From Strigops habroptila (Eukaryota > Chordata > Aves > Psittaciformes > Psittacidae), in the NCBI RefSeq assembly GCF_004027225.2, contig NC_046358.1, positions 2,508,720 to 2,572,719 of the forward strand: DNA of 64,000 nucleotides. The letters are read 5' to 3'. The notes under the pieces are model-generated. The model was not told the origin of the DNA, searched no databases, and saw nothing but the letters and a program-made list of their open reading frames with translations. Shown in pieces: positions 1-12,721 of this stretch. Both the position numbers and the translations under genes were made by a program. Numbering within the stretch: position 1 is the first letter of the stretch; every line of letters begins with the position of its first letter.

Positions 1-1359
1 GAAGCATTTGGCTCCTTCTAACGTCACTGAAAGTAAAAGGGGCCATTCCAGATGCTCTTTTAATTAAAAATCTAAGAGAAATACAGTGAATTGCCTCTGG
101 AGATTCTTGCTGCTCTTCAGGCTCTGTAGGAAGAACATATACAATGAGTTCAGATAAGATGCCTCACTTCATATTAAACTGCAAAGTTTAGATGACCATT
201 ACTGTCAGAACTCAGTTCTGTGGGAGGAAGATTGTTTTCACTAATATATGTTTCTTGGTGTATAAGAAACTCCTACAGCCACTGAAGGTGATCTCTGGAC
301 AGCCCAAATATGTCCTGTATGGATGCCAAAGGCAGTGTCTTTCTGGGCAGACAACAGGGCCTCAGGACCTCTGAATCACAGGATCATTCAGGTTAAAAGG
401 GTTTTCATATATTTATACATCATATATCATATCAGAGTCATATGTTCTGACCTGCATATACAAAGGTTAAAAAGGGACAGGAATAAAGAAGAGTTCCTAT
501 GTTCCACATGGATATGTCTGGTATCAGGTTGTTTTATTCAGGTGTGGTGTCTGGAATACAACACCACTCTTGAAGAACTTAAAAGGATACAGGGCAGAGA
601 TGCAGGAAAAGCTAAAGGTTTAGGAAAGTTCCTTACTGTAGAAGAATAAAATTGTCAGAGCTCCTTGAGCCCAATAAAAGAAGAGGCAGAGACTTGATTA
701 TAAAATGAGAAATTTTATAGCAAAGAGTACTTCAATCTGCCAATGATAAACACTCAGTAGCCGAAATGTGAATCAATACCAGTTAAATCTATACAGAAGG
801 TACAGATTCTTAGTACCAAGGTTCATTAATGTTCAATAGAACATAGATAGATTGTGATAGTGATAGATAGTGACAGCTTGTACGTTAAGGGAAATAACAA
901 AATTCAAGGATAACTTAATTTTCTAGAAGACAATCCCTTGTAAACTATAGCTGTTGTTTGCTTTGACTCAGAAAGAGATCAGGACAGTCCTGTGGGCAGT
1001 ATTAACATAATTAGGTCACCTCCTGCATAATAGACTTTTGGGATGAACATGAGTGCTTCTAAAACACCCATTTAGATACACAGCCAGATAGAATGATAAC
1101 TTCTGCTGGCAAAAAAACCCCAACAAAACAAATGACCTAACAAGTGAGTCTGAATTCCTTTTCAGCATCATCTCACAATCAATTATGAAAATGAAACAAG
1201 ATGAAATAATAAATGCTGGGTGTAGCCTAAGTAAAAGAAGAGGTGAATGAAGATGCTGCCAGTGAGCTCAGGTTATGTCTTGGTCATTTTGAAGTTCTGT
1301 TTATTTTATTCCCTCTTCTTCCCTCATTCAAGAGGAATATCAGAAACATTTGAAGCTAC
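1..1359. other. Intergenic, no gene seen
   Basis: AT-rich DNA with short chance frames. No repeat family or conserved coding recognised. Confidence 0.6.
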
Positions 1360-1838
1360 TGTGTACAGTTCTGGTGTCCTCAACACAAGAAGGACATGGA
1401 GCTGTTGGAGCAAGTCCAGAGGAGGCCACGAAGATGATCAGGGGCTGGAGCACCTCCTGTATGAAGACAGGCTGAGAACAGGCTGGAGAAGAGAAGCTGC
1501 GTGGAGGCACCTGAGCAGCTTCCAGTATCTGAAGGGGGCTACAAGGATGCTGCAGAGGATCTCTTCTTCGGGGACTGTAGTGATAGGACAAGGGGTGATG
1601 GTTTTAAACTTAAACAGGGGAAGTTCAGGTTAGGCCCTTTACTAGGAGGGTGGTGAGGCACTGGCACAGGTTGCCCAAAGAAGTGGTAAATGCTCCATCC
1701 CCGGCAGTGTTCAAGGCCAGGTTGGACAGAGTCTTGGGTGGCATGGTCTAGTGTGAGGTGTCCTGCCCATGGCAGGAGGGTTGGAACTAGATGATCTTAA
1801 GGTCCTTTCCAACCCTAACTATTCTATGATTCTATGAA
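1360..1838 (+). mobile_element. CR1 LINE, 3' fragment
   Basis: Starts in the late coding part (tacagttctggtgtcctcaa) and ends in the ATTCTATGATTCTATGA tail. Frame broken. Donor of the 3' half of the chimeric CR1 at 3995-4646. Confidence 0.88.
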
Positions 1839-2387
1839 GTATTTCTGTCTTGAGCAAATATTCCAAAATTACCAAAATAGAGGAATAAATAAAGGGAAAA
1901 GGCCTGCTGGTATCTAATTCAGATTCCAGACCGGACATTAGCTGGTTCATGTTATGGTCTCTGTCTTATAGACAACTTAATTATGAGTTGTGTGTATATA
2001 TACATATAAAATAATAATAATTCTTGAAGAAACCTTTTCTTCTGAAAGAACAACATCACTTTCGCAAAGACAGTCACCACCCATAACTGCTGTGAGGCAG
2101 AACATGTCAAGGCAGGGATAGACTCGGATAGATTCCTAAACTTGGTGTCATCAGATGCAAGACTAGAGGCATAATGTGAAAAATTCTTTTTCTCGAAAAT
2201 AAAAAAAGAATTTGCAAAATTGCCAAAGTCAGAGCAATAGAACTCATCAGGATTAGCTGCTGTCTTAGTTTGTTCAAGAACTGAAGCCATGGTGTACTCC
2301 AGCCTGTTGTACCTGGCAATGAAGAACCTGTTAGACGGAACCAGGATGATTGGCCCAAAAGTAGGAGTTGGGACTTCCTGTATCATG

Positions 2388-2437
2388 AGTTGGAACTAAA
2401 TGATCTTAAGGTCCTTTCCAACCCTAACTATTCTATG
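2388..2437 (+). mobile_element. CR1 3' tail remnant
   Basis: Only the terminal gatcttaaggtcctttccaa block and one ATTCTATG are left. Duplicated at 5196-5245. Confidence 0.7.
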
Positions 2438-3274
2438 GGAGGAAAGCAGGATTGCCTTGGCAATACCTGTCCTCAAAGGCTATCTGAGTTGTGTAAAACT
2501 TTTACTCAGGCTCTTGAAGCATGAATAAGACTCATGCTGGCTCAGACCATTTGTAGAATTAACTGTACGTGGGAAGTTGACTACCTGGCAGATGGATGTT
2601 CTAGTCTCAGAGTTAAAATGAGATCTAGCATGATACCTTCTTGATTAAAACGGATAGTGGCTGAACTTCTTATCATAAGACAGATCTACATGTCCCTACA
2701 TGTAGATCTACATATTTTAGATGAGAATCTAAAAAGCCACACACCTACTCCATGCTACCTCAGATTTTAGGGTAGTGATAAAGCCTTAGTTATTCCGGGG
2801 ATGAAGAGGTCTGCACAGTTATGTGGCATGCTACCCCAGGAGACTGCATACTTAATGGGAAACCTGGATGGAGCAACTGGAAATAGATTGACATTGGACA
2901 TGATCTGCCATCAGAGATAAAGGAACTGGCAGTTAGGAGTGTGTGTGCATCCAAATCAGAGCTACGTGTCCCAGCTTAGCTACACTGGACTCAAGCCTCT
3001 GCTGCTTTTGTTTAAGAGCAAGGTTTGGCAAATGAAAGAAGCTGATCATTGCAGTCAGTGAGAGTAAAGAGCTCTGTCATGATCTGGAGGAGTCTTAGAC
3101 TATAAGAACTTTATAAGACTTAAGCTAATAGTGAGAAACAAACTGGAGATCATTTTGGATTGGTAAGAAACTATTTGTGAGGCAGATTGGGAATGCAAAG
3201 AGTAGGGAAAGGTCATGGAAGTGCAAGTAGGAACTGCTAGTGTCTTCAGCCATATAAATAAAAAATGTCATCCT

Positions 3275-3566
3275 GGACTCTTGTAATAGGACAAGGGACA
3301 ATGTGTTTAAACTCAAACAGGGGAGATTTGGGTTGGATATTAGGAAGAAATTCATCACTGTGAGAGTGGTGAGGCACTGGCACAGGCTGCCCAAGGAAGT
3401 TGTGAATGCTCCATCCCTGGCAGTGTTCAAGGCCAGGTTGGACACAGGGGCTTGGAGCAACCTGCTCTAGTGGAAGGCGTCCCTGCCCGTGGCAGGGATT
3501 GGAACTGGGAGCTTTAAGGGAGCTTTAAGATCCCTTCCAACCCAAACCAGTCTGTGATTCTGTGAA
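3275..3566 (+). mobile_element. CR1 LINE, 3' fragment
   Basis: Runs from the ggacaaggg block to gattctgtga. Different subfamily wording (lggagcaacctgctctagtgg type) from the 1360 element. Copied at 6083-6374. Confidence 0.85.
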
Positions 3567-3994
3567 TATGACTGACCTGGTGGAGAGGGGAAAATAGAAA
3601 TTTAAGGTTGATGCATATCTCAAAATGCATATGTTGCCCTGCTAAGAGTTTACATCACAATATGTACCTGAGGAAAGACAGTGTAGAAGGGACGTGGTGA
3701 AGGCCAGAGAACTAAATGATGGTTGAACAGTGCAGAGGGCAAGTTGTTGCAGGATTTCTACCTCATATGTTGCAGAAGCTGGGAGGTTACCCAAGACCCA
3801 GAGGAAGGATAGGCGAAGGAGAGTGCGCTGTGTGTAGGCTGTAGAACCATTGTGGGTGTTTTAATCCTCCTTATGCCACGTCATTCCTAGTCGGTGTTGC
3901 ACAAGCCATGTATTAAAAGAACCCTTTCAAGCATGGCCACCTTTTGTAGAGTTCTTCTTTTGTGGATGCAAGATTTCAGACAGCAAGAACATTC

Positions 3995-4646
3995 AGAAGG
4001 GTGTCTGTGTTGGTTGATGAGAAACTGAACATGAGCTAGCTTCAGTGTGTGCTCGCAGCCCAGAAACCAACTGTATCCTGGGCTGCATCAAAAGAAGCAT
4101 GACCAGCAGGGTGGAGGAGGTGATCCTGCCCCTCTACTCTGCTCTCATGAGACCTCACTTGGAGTATTGTGTACAGCTCTGGTGTCCTCAACATAAGAAG
4201 GACATGGAGCTGTTGGAGCAAGTCCAGAGGAGGCCACGAAGATGATCAGGGGCTGGAGCACCTCCTGTATGAAGACAGGCTGAGAACAGGCTGGAGAAGA
4301 GAAGCTGCGTGGAGGCACCTGAGCAGCTTCCAGTATCTGAAGGGGGCTACAAGGATGCTGCAGAGGATCTCTTCTTCGGGGACTGTAGTGATAGGACAAG
4401 GGGTGATGGTTTTAAACTTAAACAGGGGAAGTTCAGGTTAGGCCCTTTACTAGGAGGGTGGTGAGGCACTGGCACAGGTTGCCCAAAGAAGTGGTAAATG
4501 CTCCATCCCCGGCAGTGTTCAAGGCCAGGTTGGACAGAGTCTTGGGTGGCATGGTCTAGTGTGAGGTGTCCTGCCCATGGCAGGAGGGTTGGAACTAGAT
4601 GATCTTAAGGTCCTTTCCAACCCTAACTATTCTATGATTCTATGAA
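3995..4646 (+). mobile_element. Chimeric CR1 at the tandem junction
   Basis: The 5' part (LVDEKLNMS ... [17 protein letters not shown]) follows the 6803-7468 element. The 3' part from 4238 follows the 1360-1838 element. Switch lies between 4195 and 4237. Confidence 0.88.
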
Positions 4647-5195
4647 GTATTTCTGTCTTGAGCAAATATTCCAAAATTACCAAAATAGAGGAATAAATAA
4701 AGGGAAAAGGCCTGCTGGTATCTAATTCAGATTCCAGACCGGACATTAGCTGGTTCATGTTATGGTCTCTGTCTTATAGACAACTTAATTATGAGTTGTG
4801 TGTATATATACATATAAAATAATAATAATTCTTGAAGAAACCTTTTCTTCTGAAAGAACAACATCACTTTCGCAAAGACAGTCACCACCCATAACTGCTG
4901 TGAGGCAGAACATGTCAAGGCAGGGATAGACTCGGATAGATTCCTAAACTTGGTGTCATCAGATGCAAGACTAGAGGCATAATGTGAAAAATTCTTTTTC
5001 TCGAAAATAAAAAAAGAATTTGCAAAATTGCCAAAGTCAGAGCAATAGAACTCATCAGGATTAGCTGCTGTCTTAGTTTGTTCAAGAACTGAAGCCATGG
5101 TGTACTCCAGCCTGTTGTACCTGGCAATGAAGAACCTGTTAGACGGAACCAGGATGATTGGCCCAAAAGTAGGAGTTGGGACTTCCTGTATCATG

Positions 5196-5245
5196 AGTTG
5201 GAACTAAATGATCTTAAGGTCCTTTCCAACCCTAACTATTCTATG
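5196..5245 (+). mobile_element. CR1 3' tail remnant (tandem copy)
   Basis: Tandem copy of 2388-2437. Confidence 0.7.
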
Positions 5246-6082
5246 GGAGGAAAGCAGGATTGCCTTGGCAATACCTGTCCTCAAAGGCTATCTGAGTTGT
5301 GTAAAACTTTTACTCAGGCTCTTGAAGCATGAATAAGACTCATGCTGGCTCAGACCATTTGTAGAATTAACTGTACGTGGGAAGTTGACTACCTGGCAGA
5401 TGGATGTTCTAGTCTCAGAGTTAAAATGAGATCTAGCATGATACCTTCTTGATTAAAACGGATAGTGGCTGAACTTCTTATCATAAGACAGATCTACATG
5501 TCCCTACATGTAGATCTACATATTTTAGATGAGAATCTAAAAAGCCACACACCTACTCCATGCTACCTCAGATTTTAGGGTAGTGATAAAGCCTTAGTTA
5601 TTCCGGGGATGAAGAGGTCTGCACAGTTATGTGGCATGCTACCCCAGGAGACTGCATACTTAATGGGAAACCTGGATGGAGCAACTGGAAATAGATTGAC
5701 ATTGGACATGATCTGCCATCAGAGATAAAGGAACTGGCAGTTAGGAGTGTGTGTGCATCCAAATCAGAGCTACGTGTCCCAGCTTAGCTACACTGGACTC
5801 AAGCCTCTGCTGCTTTTGTTTAAGAGCAAGGTTTGGCAAATGAAAGAAGCTGATCATTGCAGTCAGTGAGAGTAAAGAGCTCTGTCATGATCTGGAGGAG
5901 TCTTAGACTATAAGAACTTTATAAGACTTAAGCTAATAGTGAGAAACAAACTGGAGATCATTTTGGATTGGTAAGAAACTATTTGTGAGGCAGATTGGGA
6001 ATGCAAAGAGTAGGGAAAGGTCATGGAAGTGCAAGTAGGAACTGCTAGTGTCTTCAGCCATATAAATAAAAAATGTCATCCT

Positions 6083-6374
6083 GGACTCTTGTAATAGGAC
6101 AAGGGACAATGTGTTTAAACTCAAACAGGGGAGATTTGGGTTGGATATTAGGAAGAAATTCATCACTGTGAGAGTGGTGAGGCACTGGCACAGGCTGCCC
6201 AAGGAAGTTGTGAATGCTCCATCCCTGGCAGTGTTCAAGGCCAGGTTGGACACAGGGGCTTGGAGCAACCTGCTCTAGTGGAAGGCGTCCCTGCCCGTGG
6301 CAGGGATTGGAACTGGGAGCTTTAAGGGAGCTTTAAGATCCCTTCCAACCCAAACCAGTCTGTGATTCTGTGAA
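6083..6374 (+). mobile_element. CR1 LINE, 3' fragment (tandem copy)
   Basis: Tandem copy of 3275-3566. Confidence 0.85.
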
Positions 6375-6802
6375 TATGACTGACCTGGTGGAGAGGGGAA
6401 AATAGAAATTTAAGGTTGATGCATATCTCAAAATGCATATGTTGCCCTGCTAAGAGTTTACATCACAATATGTACCTGAGGAAAGACAGTGTAGAAGGGA
6501 CGTGGTGAAGGCCAGAGAACTAAATGATGGTTGAACAGTGCAGAGGGCAAGTTGTTGCAGGATTTCTACCTCATATGTTGCAGAAGCTGGGAGGTTACCC
6601 AAGACCCAGAGGAAGGATAGGCGAAGGAGAGTGCGCTGTGTGTAGGCTGTAGAACCATTGTGGGTGTTTTAATCCTCCTTATGCCACGTCATTCCTAGTC
6701 GGTGTTGCACAAGCCATGTATTAAAAGAACCCTTTCAAGCATGGCCACCTTTTGTAGAGTTCTTCTTTTGTGGATGCAAGATTTCAGACAGCAAGAACAT
6801 TC

Positions 6803-7468
6803 AGAAGGGTGTCTGTGTTGGTTGATGAGAAACTGAACATGAGCTAGCTTCAGTGTGTGCTCGCAGCCCAGAAACCAACTGTATCCTGGGCTGCATCAAA
6901 AGAAGCATGACCAGCAGGGTGGAGGAGGTGATCCTGCCCCTCTACTCTGCTCTCATGAGACCTCACTTGGAGTATTGTGTACAGCTCTGGTGTCCTCAAC
7001 ATAAGAAGGACATGGAGCTGTTGGAGCAAGTCCAGAGGAGGCCACAAGGATGATCAGAGACTGGAGCACCTCCCGTATGGAGACAGGCTGAGAAAGTTGG
7101 GGCTGTTCAGCCTGGAGAAGAGAAGCTGCGTGGAGACCTCAGAGCAGCTTCCGGTATCTGAAGGGGCTACAAGGATGCTGGAGAGGGACTCTTCATCAGG
7201 GACTGTAGTGATAGGACAAGGGGTGATGGGTTCAAACTTAAACAGGGGAAGTTCAGGTTAGGCCCTTTACTAGGAGGGTGGTGAGGCCCTGGCACAGGTT
7301 GCCCAAAGAAGTGGTAAATGCCCCATCCCTGGCAGTGTTCAAGGCCAGGTTGGACGGAGTCTTGGGTGGCATGGTCTAGTGTGAGGTGTCTCTGCCCATG
7401 GCAGGGGGGTTGGAACTAGATGATCTTAAGGTCCTTTCCAACCCAAACCATTCTATGATTCTATGAAT
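6803..7468 (+). mobile_element. CR1 LINE, 3' fragment
   Basis: Begins in the RT C-terminal region (LVDEKLNMS) and ends in ATTCTATGATTCTATGA. Downstream partner in the unequal exchange; coding frame broken near 7050. Confidence 0.88.
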
Positions 7469-8722
7469 CAGTGGGTGCTCTGCACCAAGCATAAAAAAAG
7501 TTATTAAAATGCTGACTCCTCTAAAAAAAAAACCAACCCCAAACAAAATGGGTTTGTTTTCCTTGTTAAATTGGCATTTACCTTGAATCACTCTGTGTCA
7601 TATTTTCTCTTTGTAACAATATATAATGCTACCTGTGTGCTTGAGAGAGGGACATTGTAACAGTTGTTAGAATTTATCACTTTAGATCCACTAAATTTAG
7701 ATCTTAAGCCACAGAAGAGCCCCTGGGGTTCTCACTTCTGGGAGTTAGAGAATGTGAAGGGTATATTTGATAGGAATTGCTTAAATTCATAGGAATTATC
7801 TTAACTGAGATACACAAAACAGAAAACTACATGATGATTGCTGAAGAGATTAATACTGACCCTGTTATGAAAGAATCTGGGGTGTGCAATTACAGATGAT
7901 GTGTGCACATGAGAAGGCCTCGTCAGAACTGCGATAGCAAAGCACAGCAAATTTTAAAGCTTCAGTGTGCAGCGTTGCAGCGTTTTCTGTGTAGAGGTTT
8001 TAGTAACTTAGGAGCACAAAAAAATTATATACATGTAAGTTTATATAGTTCAGTGTCTTAATGCAACTTATTGTTCCTTGGAGAGTTACAGATGAGAAGG
8101 TCTGCAGTGCTTATTCAAGAACCTAATTCTACACCTCATTATAATTAACATATAATAAATCCATCTTGGTTTTTTATTGTTTCCTCATAAAATAAAACCA
8201 GAAGCTAGGAGTGGAAGCAAAGTTTGCCACCACCTAAATGGTGGTATTTCACAAGTGTTTTTTTCTCTTTTGCAAAGGGTATAAAGATTGCTTTCACAGA
8301 GGAAACAAAATCCCATGTGTTACCTTACTTCTGCTATCTGGATTAAGTTGTGAAACAAAGTTAATCAAGACTTTGAGTATCTGAGCAAACCGAAGCCCTC
8401 AAGGCAATGAGAGAAGAGGGCCTCCATTGTAAATTTGTCTCTCTGTCCTTGGTTTTACCTTTGGTTTTGCTTCTCTTTCCTCAAGTACATGAGGTTCCTG
8501 AAGAACAGCCCCATCTGAGATACGTGGAGGTGTCTCATTAATTCACAATATCTAAAACCAGGAAAACCTGTTCTTTCCACCTCCTGACTGACATGGTGTC
8601 TTTTAATGTTCTAATCAAGTAAGTAATTGATGGATATTTTCATTTCCTCCAAAACATTTCTTCAAAACAATGTTTTGCAGTCTTCAAAAGTGATTGTCTC
8701 TTGAAATGACTGAGGAGATGTT
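7469..8722. other. Intergenic, no gene seen
   Basis: AT-rich, with short A and T runs (about 7524-7562). Nothing recognised. Confidence 0.6.
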
Positions 8723-9222
8723 TTAGAATGTTGCCTTGTCCTGAATTATGGATTCCCAATAAGGTTCTGTGCTGGTGAGAAAAAAAATTTCAACTATTTC
8801 AGTTTCCTTGCTGTGTTTGGAAAGAGACATGTCATAATCACAGAAGAGCGTCTTGAATGAGAGTCCACGAAATCCATGAAAGAACACAGGCTCTACCTGC
8901 AGGAGTAGGAGCAGATGGGTGCCGGTCATCTCCCTGCCAGAGCACAGAGCATCCATGAGCCCTCCACAAAGGTAAGGTGCTATTCCAGCATGCATTCAGA
9001 CCAGCCAGAGCAGGGCAGAGAGACTCAGGTCTGCCTACACAGATAAATGCAGCTGTAATTATAGATGCTTACCTCCAAGGTCATGCTTTTCAAACTCTTT
9101 GTACTGTTGACATCTAACTCTGGAGACACATACAAGCCATAACTGTCTGTCTTTCTGACATCTAAGTTCTCCTGGGTGAGACTGTACAGCTCGTAAAGTT
9201 CTTCATCCAGTCTTGCCAAGGA
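8723..9222 (-). other. Two possible exons of an unrecognised gene
   Basis: Candidate last exon at complement 8723-8896: a pyrimidine-rich tract and ctgcag precede an open frame starting VEPVFFHGFRGLSF and ending QDKATF and TAA. Candidate preceding exon at about complement 9073-9222: open frame ending KSLKSMTLE with a consensus-like GTAAGC donor in matching phase 0. The 176-bp gap would be the intron. The upstream acceptor is weak and I recognise no family. It may be a lineage-specific gene, a pseudogene or chance. Confidence 0.25.
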
Positions 9223-9305
9223 GCCTTACTTGGTAGGTATTCTGACAGCATGTGTAACAGGCTCCATGGTAAATTTAGTTTCTGTAGAAAAGGTGGTCAA
9301 AAGAT

Positions 9306-9352
9306 GATGATCTTTAAGGTCCCTTACAACTCAAACCTTTCTATGATTCTAA
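9306..9352 (+). mobile_element. CR1 3' tail remnant
   Basis: Short degenerate tail: gatctttaaggtcccttaca followed by tctatgattct. Confidence 0.6.
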
Positions 9353-10097
9353 AAGAACCATAGGTGTCATCCTGTATGACAAAATTACTCAGAACTTCAA
9401 GGACTTGCCTGAAGCATAAGATTTTCTTAGAAACAAGCTCCAGTGTATCTTAGTACCAGTGGATTAAGTGTAAACGTGATGGGGGATAAAAATATTGTTG
9501 TAATAACTATGAGCTCAGTAGTCACGTCACTGGCATACTGGAAAGCTGGGGGAGCAATGTCAACTGTCTGGGGAAGGAGACTCTTAGTCACAAAAGCAGT
9601 GATGTAGAATAGCTCTGTGCACATGTACTTGCTCCCAGATGCATGTGACATGGATTTTGACAGGTGTGTGAGTAGCTGTTGCAGAACACTGTCTATGTTG
9701 TAAATTCACTTGAACTGATTTCTCAATAGTTTCTCTGGGTGAGCATGACTGTGACTTTCTCTACCTACGTGGGCTTTTCAAAGTGACTTTGACATTTGTT
9801 TGGTGACCTGGATAATACCGACAGAGACAGCTTCTGCTTTCAAACTGGGAAAGGACTTGTTTGGTTTGATTCTAATGTAATGGGCATTACAGGACCCTCT
9901 GGATGGGATTTGATGCTAAAGAAATTCAGACATGAAATACTATGCACACTGCTAATATGGAAGATAACTATCTTAGAGTTCCTAAACTTAATTCACCTGA
10001 GTAACAACACTGTTTTGGTGGACAGTGGCACCCACAGTGTGTGTTAGCTGTGAAAGTCATGACATGACTGTGTGTGTATAGGCAGAGACATCCCATA
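9353..10097. other. Upstream flank of the pseudogene
   Basis: No recognised gene. A minus-strand 74-codon frame at 9427-9651 has hydrophobic content but no supporting splice context. Confidence 0.5.
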
Positions 10098-10361
10098 CTT
10101 GATAGGACAAGGGGTAACGCCTTCGAGCTAGAAGAAGTGAGATTTAGATGAGATATTAGGAAGAAATTGTTCCCTGTGAGGGTGCTGAGGTACTGGCACA
10201 GGATGCCCAGAGAAGCTGTGGCTGCCCCATCCCTGGCAGTGTCCAAAGCCAGGTTGGAGCAACCTGCTGTAGTGGAAGGTGTCCCTGCCTGTGGTAGGGG
10301 GTTGGAACTGGATGAACTTTAAGATCTCTTCCAACCCAAACCTGTCTGTGATTCTGTGATT
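10098..10361 (+). mobile_element. CR1 LINE, 3' fragment beside the left arm
   Basis: Runs from ggacaagggg to tgattctgtga. This fragment and about 45 bp of 3' flank reappear at 43148-43440 in direct orientation, so it was duplicated rather than inserted twice. Confidence 0.85.
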
Positions 10362-10586
10362 TGACTGGCTACAAAACTGAATCTAGTAACAGATGCTCTG
10401 AAGAAAGCTGTTCTCCCTAGAAGGATCTGCATTCATTCTTGGAAGTATCAATTACCATTTGCAAACACACTAGATATGTGTCAAAGTGTCCAGTGTGAAC
10501 GTGGAAGAGGAGGGAGCTATGGAAGGGTGTGTTTGGGCAAGGGGAGCCAACCAGCCTAGAAGCACAGGGAGTGGCTTGGAGAGGAC

Positions 10587-10593
10587 TTTATAA
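10587..10593 (+). promoter_or_regulatory. Possible TATA box of the desaturase pseudogene
   Basis: The same TTTATAA, about 96 bp upstream of the ATG. The promoter region was duplicated with the gene, so the broken copy may still be transcribed. Confidence 0.35.
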
Positions 10594-10688
10594 CGGGCAG
10601 GCTGAGATGGTTCACTCTCTGCCCGGACACAGTGCTGCAAAGCTTAGAGCAGTGCATCTCAGCGCCACCTGCACATCTACCAGGACAG

Positions 10689-10907
10689 ATGGCTCCACAG
10701 ACTGGCCCCGCTGGAAAGGAGACGCGACCCATTTCAGCCTTCCTGCAGCTTTTCACTTGGGAAGAGATCAGAATCCACAATGGCCGTGGGCAAGGGCAGG
10801 AGCAATGGCTGGTGATTGATAGGAAAGTGTATGATGTTGGCAGGTTTTCCAAACGACACCCTGGAGGCAGCTGAGTTCTAAGCCACTATGCTGGGCAAGA
10901 TGCTACG
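10689..10907 (+). pseudogene. FADS1L: FADS1-like pseudogene, exon 1 with nonsense codon
   Basis: Colinear with intact exon 1. TGA at 10872-10874 replaces CGA (Arg 62), a CpG transition, two codons after HPGG. Other visible changes are Ser-to-Pro at residue 7 and Val-to-Ile at residue 15. The donor GTAAGG is kept. Confidence 0.93.
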
Positions 10908-11993
10908 GTAAGGTCTAGGAGGGCAGAGGAGCAAGGCTGTGCCGTTGTCAGGGCAGGAGGGCATGATGGGATGCCAGTGGAGAGTGCTCATGCTAGTTGG
11001 CACTGTGCTTGGGGCATGGCTTTGCCTAAAGCCAGGATCCAGGATTTTTTTCCAAGTTCTCTTGACTACTGTAGAGCTCATAATTGTGTCTATATGATGA
11101 GAATTGTGTGTATATGGTGAGAATTATCTTCCTCTGTGGATTACTTTGTATATGTAGACGATATGCATTGCAGAACATTATGCTGGTATCACATGTTGAA
11201 GGATAGATGAGTTGCAGATGATAGTCCTTAAAGTTAATCTCTCATAAGATAGGAATCAGGGCTTAAGAGCAGGGAGGAGAAAGGACAGGTTGCAGGACTG
11301 AAAGGCTTACGTTTCTGTGATACAAACCTGTGGTACTGGTGTTGTGGATAGGAAATTCTGCTTGAAAGGTTCTGGCCCCTGTTTCTAAGGTGCAGTATCG
11401 ATACTTACAGCTTGACTCAGTTCTAGAATTCCGGGCAAAAGGGAGCTACATAGAAAATATTTAAAATCCTGGAGAATAAGGGGGACAGAGAACATAAAGG
11501 AAAGATTTCCCCAGTCCTCTGGGTCTGAACTCATTTGTCACTGTGACAAAGGGCTGCAAGATATTTATAGAAAGCTCATCAGTCCAAAACGTCACCTTGC
11601 TCTGACTTCTTCTGGACTAACATACTCAAAGATAGACTGTCTCTAAACAAGAGACCCCAGAAGCATGGGAAAAAAGTTCGCTGAGAATATGAAGTAAAGA
11701 AGAGTTTAGGTTTTTCTGGAATTTCATCCTTTATTCCATAGTTTGTGTTTGATTTTGAAGCTGGTATTTCAAACGGTTCTTGGACAGACCTGTTTTTATG
11801 TCACTGGTGCTAGTCAGTTCCTCAAAACACCGAACTTAAGGGAACCAGTAAGAGATACCCAGATAGTCCTGCTGTGTAGGGAGCTTCACTGTATATCTCT
11901 CACGGTCCTAGAGTAATTAAGACAAGACTTTAAAAGCATCATTCTAAGCATGGCAAAGACACACTTTCATGTTTATTACCAGCCTCAAACAAG

Positions 11994-12598
11994 TAGAATC
12001 ATAGAATCATAGAACAGTTAGGGTTGGAAAGGACCTTAAGATCATCTAGTTCCAACCCCCCGCCATGTGCAGGGACACCTCACACTAAACCATGTCACCC
12101 AAGACTCTGTCCAACCTGGTCATGAACACCGCCAGGGATGGAGCATTCACAACTTCCTTGGGCAACCTATTCCAGTGCCTCACGACCCTCACTGTAAAGA
12201 GCTTCTTCCTTATACCCAATCTAAACTTCGCCTGTTTAAGTTTGAACCCATTACCCCTTGTCCTACCACTACAGTCCCTAAGGAAGAGTCCCTCCCCAGC
12301 ATCCTTATAGGCCCCCTTCAGATACTGGAAGGCTGCTATGAGGTCTCCACGCAGCCTTCTCTTCTCCAGGCTGAACAGCCCCAAATTTCTCAGCCTGTCT
12401 TCATACGGGAGGTGCTCCAGCCCTCTTATCATCCTCATGGCCCTCCTCTGGGCTTGCTCCAACAGCTCCGTGTCCTTTTTATGTTGAGGACACCAGAACT
12501 GTACACAATACTCCAAGTGAGGTCTCACAAGAGCAGAGTAGAGGGGCAGGATCACCTCCTTTGACCTGCTGGTCACGCTTCTTTTGATGCAGCCCAGG
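11994..12598 (-). mobile_element. CR1 LINE in intron 1 of the pseudogene (minus)
   Basis: Starts with the reverse-complement tail tagaatcatagaatcatag and reaches the [14 protein letters not shown] region (163-codon open remnant). Absent from the intact copy, whose unbroken site is at about 34038-34047. Confidence 0.92.
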
Positions 12599-12721
12599 TA
12601 TTTTTATGAAATTTAGTTTCTTGAAACTTCTCCAGCTTCCTTGGGCCAAGCTCCAGTTGATGGCAAAGAACTACAGGAGCAACCAAAGAGACAAAAATGG
12701 ACAAAAGGAACTGGATTGTAT

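Larger units (their letters stand above)
1360..4167. repeat. 2,808-bp tandem duplication, unit 1
   Basis: Repeats at a fixed offset of 2,808 bp at 4168-6975. Apart from the CR1 ends, I see no differences: the frames at 1952-2386 and 3125-3460 recur unchanged at 4760-5194 and 5933-6268. Holds two CR1 fragments, one CR1 tail and unique DNA. Confidence 0.93.
4168..6975. repeat. 2,808-bp tandem duplication, unit 2
   Basis: Second unit; similarity runs on to about 7045, inside the downstream CR1. The inter-unit junction lies within a chimeric CR1, as expected from unequal exchange. Confidence 0.93.

Noticed and set aside
1952-2386. 144-codon minus-strand frame, repeated at 4760-5194
   Set aside because: Conserved only because the DNA is tandemly duplicated; no protein features, and it overlaps a CR1 tail.
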